Assembly (NCBI GenBank): GCA_902800715.1 | Contig: CADCFN010000007.1 | Span: 1 to 64,000 of the forward strand | Direction: 5' to 3' | DNA from: an uncultured Bacteroidales bacterium | GTDB lineage: Bacteria; Bacteroidota; Bacteroidia; Bacteroidales; Muribaculaceae | Length of the DNA: 64,000 nucleotides | In this document: piece by piece, positions 25,058-32,938 of the stretch | How the letters are laid out: the number at the start of each line of letters is the position of its first letter | Position numbering within the stretch: position 1 is the first letter of the stretch | Made by a program: the position numbers and the translations under genes | The notes under the pieces: model-generated | What the model was told of the DNA's origin: nothing | Databases searched by the model: none | What the model saw: the letters and a program-made list of their open reading frames with translations, nothing else

Positions 25058-26263
25058 ATGAAGATTTGGATTCTTGCTTTAGCAATGCTAGCAGCCTATT
25101 CCACTGCAATAGCGCAAAATCAACTGTTTCACTCTCTCGGATTAGGTTTTGAAGGTGGTGAACGGCAGGGTAGCTGCTCACATCCTCGGATGCACATCGA
25201 GGGAGACAGGCTTTACATCTGCACCTGCCAGGGGCTTTACACCAAAGACTTGACAGCAGAAAATTGCGCATGGCAATTAGTCGGCTTCGAGGGCATTCCG
25301 CTACAGGACTACGCCCGACGTGGCAACGACATTCTTGTCTTGCGCTACAATGAGGGCGGCAGTTTCCTGCTCCTCTCGCACGATGGCGGGCAGACATACG
25401 AAGACGTAACGCCCGAAATCTTCCGAGGGAAGAATCACGGGAGACTACCCAGCCTCGTCCAACACCCTACAGACCCTAACACGCTATTGGTATCTTCTAC
25501 GTATTGGGGCTTGTTACTCTCTACGGACTTTGGACAGACTTGGGAGTGCCTGACGGAATCCGTTTATGGAAACCCAGCCGCATCTTTCATCGGTTTTCAT
25601 CCTTCACGTCCAAACATCGTCTACAATAGTGGAGAAGGAATGGTCTACGAAGGACATATCAAAATCAGTTACGACAGCGGTCAGACGTGGAACGACCACG
25701 GCAATTCGCTCGGCTTCCCCGGTGACAACTGCGTACACCAGCCGACATTCCATCCCACCAATCCCGACCGTTGGCTGGCTGGCGGCGAAGGATGCGTATT
25801 CCTCTCAGATGACAACGGCCAGACATGGAGTTGCCAGAATTATTGGGGCGATGAATCCCGCACGGCCTACTGGTACTTCTCTGCATTTGACAACGAACAT
25901 CCCGACACAGTGTATATGGCGGGATGTCTGGGGCGAAACGGCCAGGAGGGAGCTTGCATTAAACTGATGTGCTCCACTGACGGCGGACGCTCGTGGCATC
26001 CCTCGCACGTAATGACATTTGAGAAGGACTTTGAGCGGGTAAACGACCTGCAACAATATGGCGATCGCCTTCTCATTTACTCCGAATCGGATGTCTATGA
26101 GATTTCTAAAGATGATCTTGTTAGACAGAGTACTACATCAATTCAATCAATAAGGGCGGACAAATCACAAGATGGAATTATCTATGATTTACAAGGCCGT
26201 CGTGTGAATCAGACGAGCAAGGGCATATTTATAAAGAATGGCAAAAAATACTACATCAAATGA
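25058..26263 (+). CDS. Secreted BNR/Asp-box beta-propeller protein
   Basis: 401 aa with a signal peptide (1-19, cut after AIA-Q). Five Asp boxes of the S-x-D-x-G-x-T-W type lie at 107-114, 155-162, 204-211, 250-257 and 306-313, as in sialidases and sortilin-like propellers. I do not see the sialidase arginine triad or FRIP motif, so enzymatic activity is not claimed. The C-terminal GIIYDLQGRRVNQTSKGIFIKNG block resembles the short sorting-type tails of Prevotella and Muribaculaceae secreted proteins. It follows the sigma-barrel gene by 75 nt and has its own copy of the shared motif, so it is a likely target of that sigma. Confidence 0.8.
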   Translation: MKIWILALAMLAAYSTAIAQNQLFHSLGLGFEGGERQGSCSHPRMHIEGDRLYICTCQGLYTKDLTAENCAWQLVGFEGIPLQDYARRGNDILVLRYNEGGSFLLLSHDGGQTYEDVTPEIFRGKNHGRLPSLVQHPTDPNTLLVSSTYWGLLLSTDFGQTWECLTESVYGNPAASFIGFHPSRPNIVYNSGEGMVYEGHIKISYDSGQTWNDHGNSLGFPGDNCVHQPTFHPTNPDRWLAGGEGCVFLSDDNGQTWSCQNYWGDESRTAYWYFSAFDNEHPDTVYMAGCLGRNGQEGACIKLMCSTDGGRSWHPSHVMTFEKDFERVNDLQQYGDRLLIYSESDVYEISKDDLVRQSTTSIQSIRADKSQDGIIYDLQGRRVNQTSKGIFIKNGKKYYIK

Positions 26264-26299
26264 AAATTTAGAGAGCTCTTTATATAACTACTATGTGAT

Positions 26300-26544
26300 T
26301 TTTAGGAGAGACAGAGCGAGATAACGTCTTTGATGTTGTGCATCTGGCAGGAGCTGAACACGCTGTCGAGTGTCATCAACACGGCGCACTGCTAGCATTG
26401 CCCAAGGCATTGCCGTTGTACGCTGACGGTCGCTTCTTCGAGGTCGGATGTGCCCAGTCCTTCCTCAATTACGGCCTGTGGCAAGACTACGGCACGGGGC
26501 GCTGGTTCACCATCACAATTCTCGCCGGATTGCGATTCACCTGA
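26300..26544 (+). pseudogene. Remnant of an outer-membrane barrel C-terminus
   Basis: The frame ending at 26544 finishes with GRWFTITILAGLRFT and, before it, RFFEVGCAQSFLNYGLWQDYG. This parallels the last strands of the sigma-barrel protein (FTITIPAGLRFTW). Upstream the frame has no recognisable domain and is interrupted, so only the 3' end of a second barrel gene survives. The intergenic 26264-26300 holds nothing else I recognise. Confidence 0.6.
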
Positions 26545-26564
26545 TAAAAAACCTTGTCACTGGC

Positions 26565-26597
26565 ATGCAGTCCTTGATGGATTGGAAGCATCTACAC
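26565..26597 (+). promoter_or_regulatory. Motif C: putative ECF promoter of the radical SAM operon
   Basis: ATGCAGTC (26565-26572), 14 nt, AGCATCTACAC (26587-26597), ending 31 nt before the ATG at 26629. The first block is identical to motifs A and B. The second is more diverged. Confidence 0.5.
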
Positions 26598-26628
26598 TTG
26601 TAGAAAACCAAACCATCATGGACTTAAA

Positions 26629-27681
26629 ATGTACAAACTGACTGACTACCTCTACAACGGGTTATTGTATCTCAACAATATGTCCCGACCACAGCACAAG
26701 CGGTTAAGCCAACTGATGCTCTATGCCACAACAGTTTGCCAGTCACATTGCAAGCACTGCAACATCTGGCAGAAAAAACGGGAACACCTGTCGCTCGATG
26801 ACATAAGGCGCGTCATGCAGAGCCGTTGCATCACGAGCAGGACGACCATCGGGCTCGAAGGAGGCGAATTCATCCTGCATCCGCAAGTCAATGAGATATT
26901 GGCATGGTTTCATCTGCACCACCCTAATTACACGCTGCTGACTAATGGCCTCGCTCCTCAACGGGTTATCGATGCTGTTAGGCACTACCGTCCACACCAC
27001 CTTTATGTCTCACTCGATGGGGACAAGGAAACCTACAAGAGGATGCGCGGCTGCGATGGCTACGACAAGGTGATTGAGGTCGTTGAGACATTAAAGGACG
27101 AAGTGCCGCTGTCGCTCATGTTCTGCCTGTCGCCGTGGAACTCGTTCAAGGACATGGAGCATGTCATCAATGTGGCCTTGCATTACGGCATTGACGTGCG
27201 CATCGGCATATATGGCACGATGGCGTTCTTCGACACCACGAGCGAGTTGCTCAAGATAAGCGACTACATGAACCAAATACCGGACAATATCCACAAAACC
27301 CAGGAGAATTATGATTTTGTGGCGCTCTATGACCAGTGGCGACGTGGCACTTTGCAGCTACGATGCCAGAGCATCATGAGCAGCCTGGTCATACACAGCA
27401 ACGGGGACGTGCCGCTGTGTCAGAATCTTAACGTCAAGTTGGGCAACATCCACAATCAGTCGCTGGATGATATTTTCAACGGCAATCAGGCCTGTGAAAC
27501 CCAATGCCGGTATTCCACGCAGTGCAACGGATGCTGGATTAACTTCCATCGCAAATATGACATCATCCTAATGCGCAACCTCGAGCGACTTTTGCCCAAA
27601 CGGCTCATTGAACGATTTTATGGCCCGTATCAATGGACTGACGACACAAAAATGACCTATCATAAACTGTTGAAATCATGA
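26629..27681 (+). CDS. Radical SAM protein with SPASM-like C-terminus
   Basis: 350 aa. The 4Fe-4S/SAM motif is CQSHCKHC (C37, C41, C44). It is followed by GLEGGEFILHPQ, a GGEP-like block, and LYVSLDGDKETYKRMRG. The C-terminal third has a Cys-rich stretch (PLCQNLNVKLGN, CETQCRYSTQCNGC) like SPASM or twitch domains that bind extra clusters. Substrate unknown: such enzymes modify peptides, sugars or cofactors. It overlaps the next gene by 4 nt (ATGA), so the two are translationally coupled. The putative sigma motif C lies upstream. Confidence 0.85.
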   Translation: MYKLTDYLYNGLLYLNNMSRPQHKRLSQLMLYATTVCQSHCKHCNIWQKKREHLSLDDIRRVMQSRCITSRTTIGLEGGEFILHPQVNEILAWFHLHHPNYTLLTNGLAPQRVIDAVRHYRPHHLYVSLDGDKETYKRMRGCDGYDKVIEVVETLKDEVPLSLMFCLSPWNSFKDMEHVINVALHYGIDVRIGIYGTMAFFDTTSELLKISDYMNQIPDNIHKTQENYDFVALYDQWRRGTLQLRCQSIMSSLVIHSNGDVPLCQNLNVKLGNIHNQSLDDIFNGNQACETQCRYSTQCNGCWINFHRKYDIILMRNLERLLPKRLIERFYGPYQWTDDTKMTYHKLLKS

Positions 27682-28637
27682 TACAACAACTCATCAACCG
27701 CTATAAGCGAATGCGCACCGAGCGCTATCTCAACGAGACCTACCGTTGTCAATACGCCTTCGTCGGTATGGGTCAACACAGCTTGACCAACCTTTATCCT
27801 GTGCTTCACTACCTGCAAGTGCCGTTGAAATACATCTGCGTGACCAGTGAACGCAAGGCACGGCTCATCGAACGCAAATTTAAAGGGATAAAAGCCACGA
27901 CCAGGCTTGATGACGTCCTTAATGATGAAGACGTGAAAAGTGTGCTGGTTGCCGCATCGCCCGGTGCTCATTTCTCTATTGCCTCCCGTGTTTTGCAGAG
28001 TGGCAAGTCACTGTTTATCGAGAAACCGCCTTGCCAATCAGTCGCACAACTCAAGGCACTCACCGCCATGCAGCAGGCCAGCGGATCTCGGATAGCGATA
28101 GTGGGGTTGCAGCAGCGTTATGCGCCAGCTGTCCAGATACTCAAGCACCGATTAAAGGGTGAACGACTACTCAACTATGACCTGCACTATCTCACGGGGG
28201 CTTATCCCGAGGGCGATGCCCTACTCGACTTGTACATCCACCCGATAGACCTGGCCACATGGCTGTTTGGAAAGGCCGAAATCGTTTCCTATTTAGAGAT
28301 TGATGAACATTCCTATATCCTGATGCTTCGGCACCAACACATTGTCGGCACGATAGAGTTGTCCACCTGCCACTGCTGGCAAGACGCGCGACAGTCACTC
28401 ACTGTCCACGCAGGCGTTCCCATCGAGAAACTTCTTACTTGCCGCCAATCGGTTGAATACCTGTACCGTCACAACAGTTTCTCCCCTACCATTGCCAACA
28501 ATTCCATCTACACCCAAGGCTTTTTTCAAGAGGTTTCCACCTTTGTCAACGCCGTTGAGGGAAAGAGGGCGAATGTCCTTACCGACCTTCAGTCCGTTGA
28601 ACCGACACTAAAACTGATTGACAAGATTATGGGATAA
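27678..28637 (+). CDS. Gfo/Idh/MocA family oxidoreductase
   Basis: 319 aa. The Rossmann start YAFVGMGQHSLTNLYP (about 26-41) and the family signature LFIEKPP (112-118) identify an NAD(P)-dependent sugar or sugar-like oxidoreductase. The C-terminal domain contains DLYIHPIDLATWLFG, whose His is the usual catalytic region. Overlap with the radical SAM gene implies a shared pathway, perhaps modification of a sugar or small secreted product, but nothing in the sequence names the substrate. Confidence 0.82.
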   Translation: MIQQLINRYKRMRTERYLNETYRCQYAFVGMGQHSLTNLYPVLHYLQVPLKYICVTSERKARLIERKFKGIKATTRLDDVLNDEDVKSVLVAASPGAHFSIASRVLQSGKSLFIEKPPCQSVAQLKALTAMQQASGSRIAIVGLQQRYAPAVQILKHRLKGERLLNYDLHYLTGAYPEGDALLDLYIHPIDLATWLFGKAEIVSYLEIDEHSYILMLRHQHIVGTIELSTCHCWQDARQSLTVHAGVPIEKLLTCRQSVEYLYRHNSFSPTIANNSIYTQGFFQEVSTFVNAVEGKRANVLTDLQSVEPTLKLIDKIMG

Positions 28638-28659
28638 TGGCTTATCGTCAATCTGTGGA

Positions 28660-29934
28660 TTAGTCCAGGATGCGGGGTTCGGGGATTTCCTGGCCGCGGC
28701 AGAAACGGACTGCGATGTGGCGGTCGTCGCCGACGTAGATGAAGCGTTCGAGGCGTTGGGTCAGCGTGTAGTTGTCGTGGTTGAGGTCGCTGTCGTCAAT
28801 AACGAGGGCATCAAACTCGTAGCCAGGCTCAAAGCTGCCCACGCGTCCAAAGAAGCTGCCTGCCGACTTGGTGGCAATCCAGAATGCCTCGGACAGCGAG
28901 AGGAAGTGCTTGCCCTTATACTTCTGGTGGTAAAGTTTGCTTTCCTGAATGGCATAGACCATCACACGCATGATGCTCATGTCATGGCCTCCGCTGATGT
29001 CGCTGCCCAGACCCACCTTTATACCCATATCGAGGAAGGTGCGGATGGGCGCGATGCCGGTTATCAGATTGATGTTCGACGTGGGGCAATGCGCCACCAT
29101 CACGTTGCGACGGCTCATCAGTTCCAGCTCTTCGCCTTCACTGAAGACGCAGTGTGCCATGATGGTTGGTGTCTGCCCGAACAGGCCGTAGCGGTCGTAG
29201 GCGTCGCCATAGAAGCGGCTCTCGGGCTCCAACTCACGCACCAGGGCGATTTCACCCAGGTTCTCGGACAGGTGAGACTGCACGGGCACCTGGTACTTTT
29301 GTGCCTGTTCGCCGCAAACACGTAGCATGGCTGACGAGCATGAGGGTATGAAACGTGGCGTGAGGATGGGCCTGACGAGAGCGTCGGGGTCGTTCCACTC
29401 GGCGATGAGCGCCTCGTTGGCAGCTGCGGCCTCATCGACAGTTTCCAGCAGGGCGTCGATGGAGTTGCGGTCCATATTTACCTTGCCGACCAATGCACCC
29501 ATGCCAGCCTCGCGGAACAGTTCCATGAGCAGGCGCGTGCTCTCAAGATGCGTGGTGGCGAAGGTCGCGGTACGCATCGTGCCATAGCGCCACAGGTCGT
29601 GCACAAAACGGCTGTACATGCGCCTTGCGTAGCTCGTGTCGCTGTATTTGGCCTCCTCGGGGAAGGTGTAATTGTTGAGCCATTCCAGCAGTGCCAAGTC
29701 CATGGAGATGCCCTGGTTGCGGTACTGCCCCGCATGCACATGCATGTCGTTCATGGCTGGAATGAGCAGACAGTCACCGTAGTCAATCACCTCTTCGACC
29801 TGTTGGCCAAAAGCATCAGCACTGCTTGCCACATCCACGACGCGACCGTTCTCGACGCCCACATAGCCGTTTTCCACAACCTCAAACCGGTCCTTATCGC
29901 GAGTAAATATGATGTTAGCCTTGTACAGTTTCAT
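28660..29934 (-). CDS. guaD: Guanine deaminase
   Basis: 424 aa amidohydrolase that would deaminate guanine to xanthine (purine salvage and catabolism). LIPAMNDMHVHAGQY holds the zinc ligands H65 and H67 and matches the guanine deaminase version of the motif. KVNMDRN, QSHLSEN, AHCVFSEGEE, HCPTSN and GLGSDISGG supply the rest of the active site. Other cytosine- or atrazine-type amidohydrolases are less likely because of the DMHVHAxQY and HLSEN pairing. It converges on the Gfo/Idh gene and is monocistronic. Confidence 0.85.
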   Translation of the reverse strand: MKLYKANIIFTRDKDRFEVVENGYVGVENGRVVDVASSADAFGQQVEEVIDYGDCLLIPAMNDMHVHAGQYRNQGISMDLALLEWLNNYTFPEEAKYSDTSYARRMYSRFVHDLWRYGTMRTATFATTHLESTRLLMELFREAGMGALVGKVNMDRNSIDALLETVDEAAAANEALIAEWNDPDALVRPILTPRFIPSCSSAMLRVCGEQAQKYQVPVQSHLSENLGEIALVRELEPESRFYGDAYDRYGLFGQTPTIMAHCVFSEGEELELMSRRNVMVAHCPTSNINLITGIAPIRTFLDMGIKVGLGSDISGGHDMSIMRVMVYAIQESKLYHQKYKGKHFLSLSEAFWIATKSAGSFFGRVGSFEPGYEFDALVIDDSDLNHDNYTLTQRLERFIYVGDDRHIAVRFCRGQEIPEPRILD

Positions 29935-29975
29935 AGGACATATATGAATTTAGATATTGATGAATTGCTTTTGTG

Positions 29976-29983
29976 CAAAGATA
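29976..29983 (-). promoter_or_regulatory. -7 element of guaD
   Basis: TATCTTTG on the minus strand, 42 nt before the start. The -33 box is not convincing. Confidence 0.45.
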
Positions 29984-30129
29984 GTCAAAATTATTATTCC
30001 ATGGATTTTTTTATTAACAATTGAGTGAGGATTCAAGAAAAAGTAGTAACTTAGCGGGTCAAAACAAGCTTCAATAAGCACAAGTTTATAAACCATAATA
30101 TTAACTAACATTTAACCGTAATTTTTACA

Positions 30130-31540
30130 ATGCAAGTAAAAGATCTGAATCCGCAGGCAGTATGGTCAATCTTTGACGAGATCACCAAGGTGCCCCGTCC
30201 CAGTGGCAATGAAGAAGGCAAGTTAGACAAGATCCGCGCATGGCTCGTGGACTTCGCCAAGAAACACAATCTGGAGTACAAAATCGACAAGACCGGTAAC
30301 GTGGCGATCTTCAGGCCCGCCGCTCCCGGCTACGAGAAGTGCAAGGGCATCGTGCTGCAAGGTCACATGGATATGGTCGCCGAGAAAGGTCCCGGCTCGA
30401 CCCACGGGCGCCGACGACGGTATGGGCCTGGCAATCGCTCTGGCTGCCGTTATCGAGCCCTCGCTGCAGTGCGGTCCCCTGGAGGCTCTCGCCACCGTTG
30501 ACGAGGAGACCGGCTTGACCGGTGCCAGCAACATCGAGGCCGACATGCTCGTGGGTGACTACCTGCTCAACCTCGATGAGGAGGAGGACGGCGTCATCAC
30601 CATGGGTTGCGCCGGTGGTCTGGTAAGCCTCTTCAAGTTCAACTACAAGCCCGAGCCCGCTCCCAAGGATCGCACCTACTTCGAAATCAAGTTTGAGCAT
30701 CTGCACGGCGGTCACAGCGGTGCCGACATCCACATGGGCTTCGCCACCACGACCAAGCTGAGCAGCCGTCTGCTGTGGAACATCGGCGAGGAGATGGACT
30801 ATGTGCTCGCCAAGATTGACGCTGGTAACCTGCACAACGCCATCGCACATGCCGCTACCCTCGTTATCGGTATCAAGCCCGAGGACAAGGAGAAGCTGAG
30901 CGTCGTGCTCAACACCTTCATCGCCGAGGTGAAGAACGAGTACAAGCGCACCGAGCCCAAGATGGAGATTACCTGCAATAGCGTTGACGCTCCCGAGACC
31001 ATCATCGACACCGACACCGCCCGCCGCGTTGTCAACGCCGTTTATGTAGCTCCTCACGGTATCGACGCCATGAGCATGGAGATTCCCGGTCTCGTTGAGA
31101 CCTCGACCAACCTCGCCAGCGTGAAGATGCGCCCGGGCAACCAGATTGTTGTCGAGATGTTCCACCGCTCGTCGCTCGAGAGTGGCAAGTATGACCTGAC
31201 CCACAGGTGCGAGGCTATCTTCCGCATGGCTGGTGCCAACGAAATCATCAGCGAGGGCGGCTACCAGGGATGGGAGCCCATCAGCGACAGCCACCTGCTC
31301 TCGGTTGCCAAGGACTCGTGGGAGAAGCTCTTCGGCGTTCGTCCCGAGGTTCGCGCCATCCACGCTGGTCTGGAGTGCGGTCTGTTCCTGAAGGCACGTC
31401 CCGACATGGAGATGATCAGCTTCGGTCCCACCCTGCGCGACGTTCACTCGCCCGCCGAGCGCTGCCACATCCCCGCTGTAGAAAAGGCTTGGAAGCAAGT
31501 GCAGAACATCCTCAAGGTCATTGCCGAGGAGAGCAAGTAA
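30130..31540 (+). pseudogene. pepD: Aminoacyl-histidine dipeptidase (M20), broken by a deletion and frameshift
   Basis: Two frames make up one PepD. The first (30130 to about 30400) ends after GIVLQGHMDMVAEK, which holds the first metal ligand His and the catalytic Asp. The second resumes as GADDGMGLAIAL (30407 on), with the next metal ligand, and runs intact to the end (31540). In E. coli PepD these two sites are 39 residues apart. Here the bases allow about 16, so roughly 68 nt are missing and the frame shifts. The rest shows no decay, which points to a recent mutation or an assembly error. Intact enzyme cleaves Xaa-His dipeptides. Confidence 0.85.
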
Positions 31541-31547
31541 ATTAAAT

Positions 31548-31625
31548 AGTTTTCAGTTTTCAGTCGTCAGTTGTCAGCGTCATCCGCTCTCAACTGAAAA
31601 CTGAAAACTGAGAACTGAAAACTGA
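31548..31625. repeat. Heptamer repeats forming a long inverted repeat
   Basis: AGTTTTCAGTTTTCAGT (31548-31564) pairs perfectly with ACTGAAAACTGAAAACT (31593-31609). Each arm is built of 7-nt units (TTTTCAG and CTGAAAA), with further variant units (CTGAGAA) up to 31625. It ends 8 nt before the next ATG, so it may be a terminator for pepD or a leader structure for the next gene. Confidence 0.8.
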
Positions 31626-31632
31626 GAAGAAA

Positions 31633-32049
31633 ATGGACATTAAAGGTAAGATTATCCAGAAGATGGAGCCCGTGGGCGGTGTTTCCAAAGCTGGCAACCA
31701 GTGGAAGAAACAGGAATATGTCCTCGAGACGCTCGACAGCTATCCCAAGAAGGTAAAATTTGACTTCTTTGGCGACCGTGCTGACCAATATCCCCTTGAG
31801 GTGGGTGATGTCATCACGCTGAGCTATGATATCGAGAGCCGCGAGTTCAACGGCCGCTGGTACACCGACATCCGTGGTTTCAAGGCTGTGAAGGAAGACG
31901 CTGCCGCAGCTGCTGCCGCAGCTCCAGCACCCTATCCCGCTGCAGGGGCACCAGCCCCCGAGCCCGGTGCCGACGGTATGCCCACCCCGCCGCCTCCTGC
32001 TACCCCCTTTGAACAAGGTGGTGACACAGGCGACGACCTGCCCTTCTAA
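31633..32049 (+). CDS. DUF3127 domain protein
   Basis: 138 aa. The N-terminal 95 residues match the DUF3127 family (MDIKGKIIQKMEPVGGVSK, QEYVLETLDSYPKKVKFDFFGDR, VGDVITLSYDIESREFNGRWYTDI). This has the look of an OB-fold related to single-strand-binding proteins. The C-terminal tail (about 98-138) is Ala/Pro/Gly-rich and ends in acidic DDLPF. That ending is close to the SSB C-terminal tip (DDDIPF), which recruits repair proteins. DNA binding is inferred, not shown. A terminator follows. Confidence 0.8.
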   Translation: MDIKGKIIQKMEPVGGVSKAGNQWKKQEYVLETLDSYPKKVKFDFFGDRADQYPLEVGDVITLSYDIESREFNGRWYTDIRGFKAVKEDAAAAAAAAPAPYPAAGAPAPEPGADGMPTPPPPATPFEQGGDTGDDLPF

Positions 32050-32084
32050 TCAAGAGATTAGCATTTTACATCAATAAAAACGTG

Positions 32085-32119
32085 AGCCGCTGGAGTTTCA
32101 ATGATTCCAGCGGCTTTTA
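32085..32119 (+). terminator. Terminator of the DUF3127 gene
   Basis: AGCCGCTGGA (32085-32094) pairs with TCCAGCGGCT (32106-32115), followed by TTTTAT. Confidence 0.88.
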
Positions 32120-32230
32120 TATGATATGCTCGCAGTTTAGAATTTAGAAGGATTACGCAATCAGAATTGTATTTATTTGCCTTTCCTGTGCTCGGATAAA
32201 ACGGACGAAATGGGGACGGAATGGACGAAA

Positions 32231-32875
32231 TCAATCGCCCACGATGAGGCATTGACCGTCGTGGTACTTCAGGGAGACGACGCCCATGCTGTGCAGGGCT
32301 GTCACGATGCGGGTGGCGCTCTCCTCGCTGATGTGAGCCAGTTTCATGTAGCCGTCAAGGGTGATTCCGCCGTGGTTGCGCAGGTAATCGAGCAGCACCT
32401 GTTCGCGCTCGCTGTAGCTGATGGTCTCGGCGGTGCGTGTCTCCTCGATTTCGGTCTCCTTGCTCAGGATGCGCTCATGCAGCCGGCTGGCGAGCACATT
32501 CTCGTCGGCAACACGGTAATAGACGTGCCAATTGCCGTTGTCATCGGGCGCCTCAACGGGCTTTTCCACGGCTTCGGCAATATCCGCCTTGACCACCGAC
32601 TTGCCGTTGATATTAAAGACCTTGAACGCCACATGCTGTTCCGGGCGACAGTACATCTGGGCAGCCGTCTCAATCATGTAGATTTCCTCATCGCTGCGCA
32701 CACCGGCAATATTTCCGTTGTCCTTCACGCCGATAAGCAAGTGGCCCCCGCTGTTGTTGGCAAAGGCGGCTATCGAACGGGCAATCTTTCGGGCATCGGT
32801 AATCTGGTATTTGAAGTCCTGATGCTCATGCTCGCCCTCAGCAATCAGGTCCTGTATATAATGGCTCTTCTTCAT
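32231..32875 (-). CDS. AlbA_2 (Schlafen-like) domain protein with C-terminal winged helix
   Basis: 214 aa. The N-terminal AlbA_2 domain (about 10-120) has EHQDFKYQITDARKIARSIAAFANNSGGHLLIGVKDNGNIAGV. This is the classic acidic ExxDFK start and GGxxxIGVxDxGxxxG motif. The C-terminal 60 residues read like a winged helix (REQVLLDYLRNHGGITLDGYMKLAHIS). Such proteins are mostly predicted transcription regulators or nucleic-acid-binding ATPase-like factors, and the exact function is unknown. It stands alone between the DUF3127 gene and the protease gene. Confidence 0.82.
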   Translation of the reverse strand: MKKSHYIQDLIAEGEHEHQDFKYQITDARKIARSIAAFANNSGGHLLIGVKDNGNIAGVRSDEEIYMIETAAQMYCRPEQHVAFKVFNINGKSVVKADIAEAVEKPVEAPDDNGNWHVYYRVADENVLASRLHERILSKETEIEETRTAETISYSEREQVLLDYLRNHGGITLDGYMKLAHISEESATRIVTALHSMGVVSLKYHDGQCLIVGD

Positions 32876-32938
32876 TAGAACAATGAATAATGCGAGTTAG
32901 TACAATGCTCTCTACGTCAAAAAAACAGCGACGCCGCT

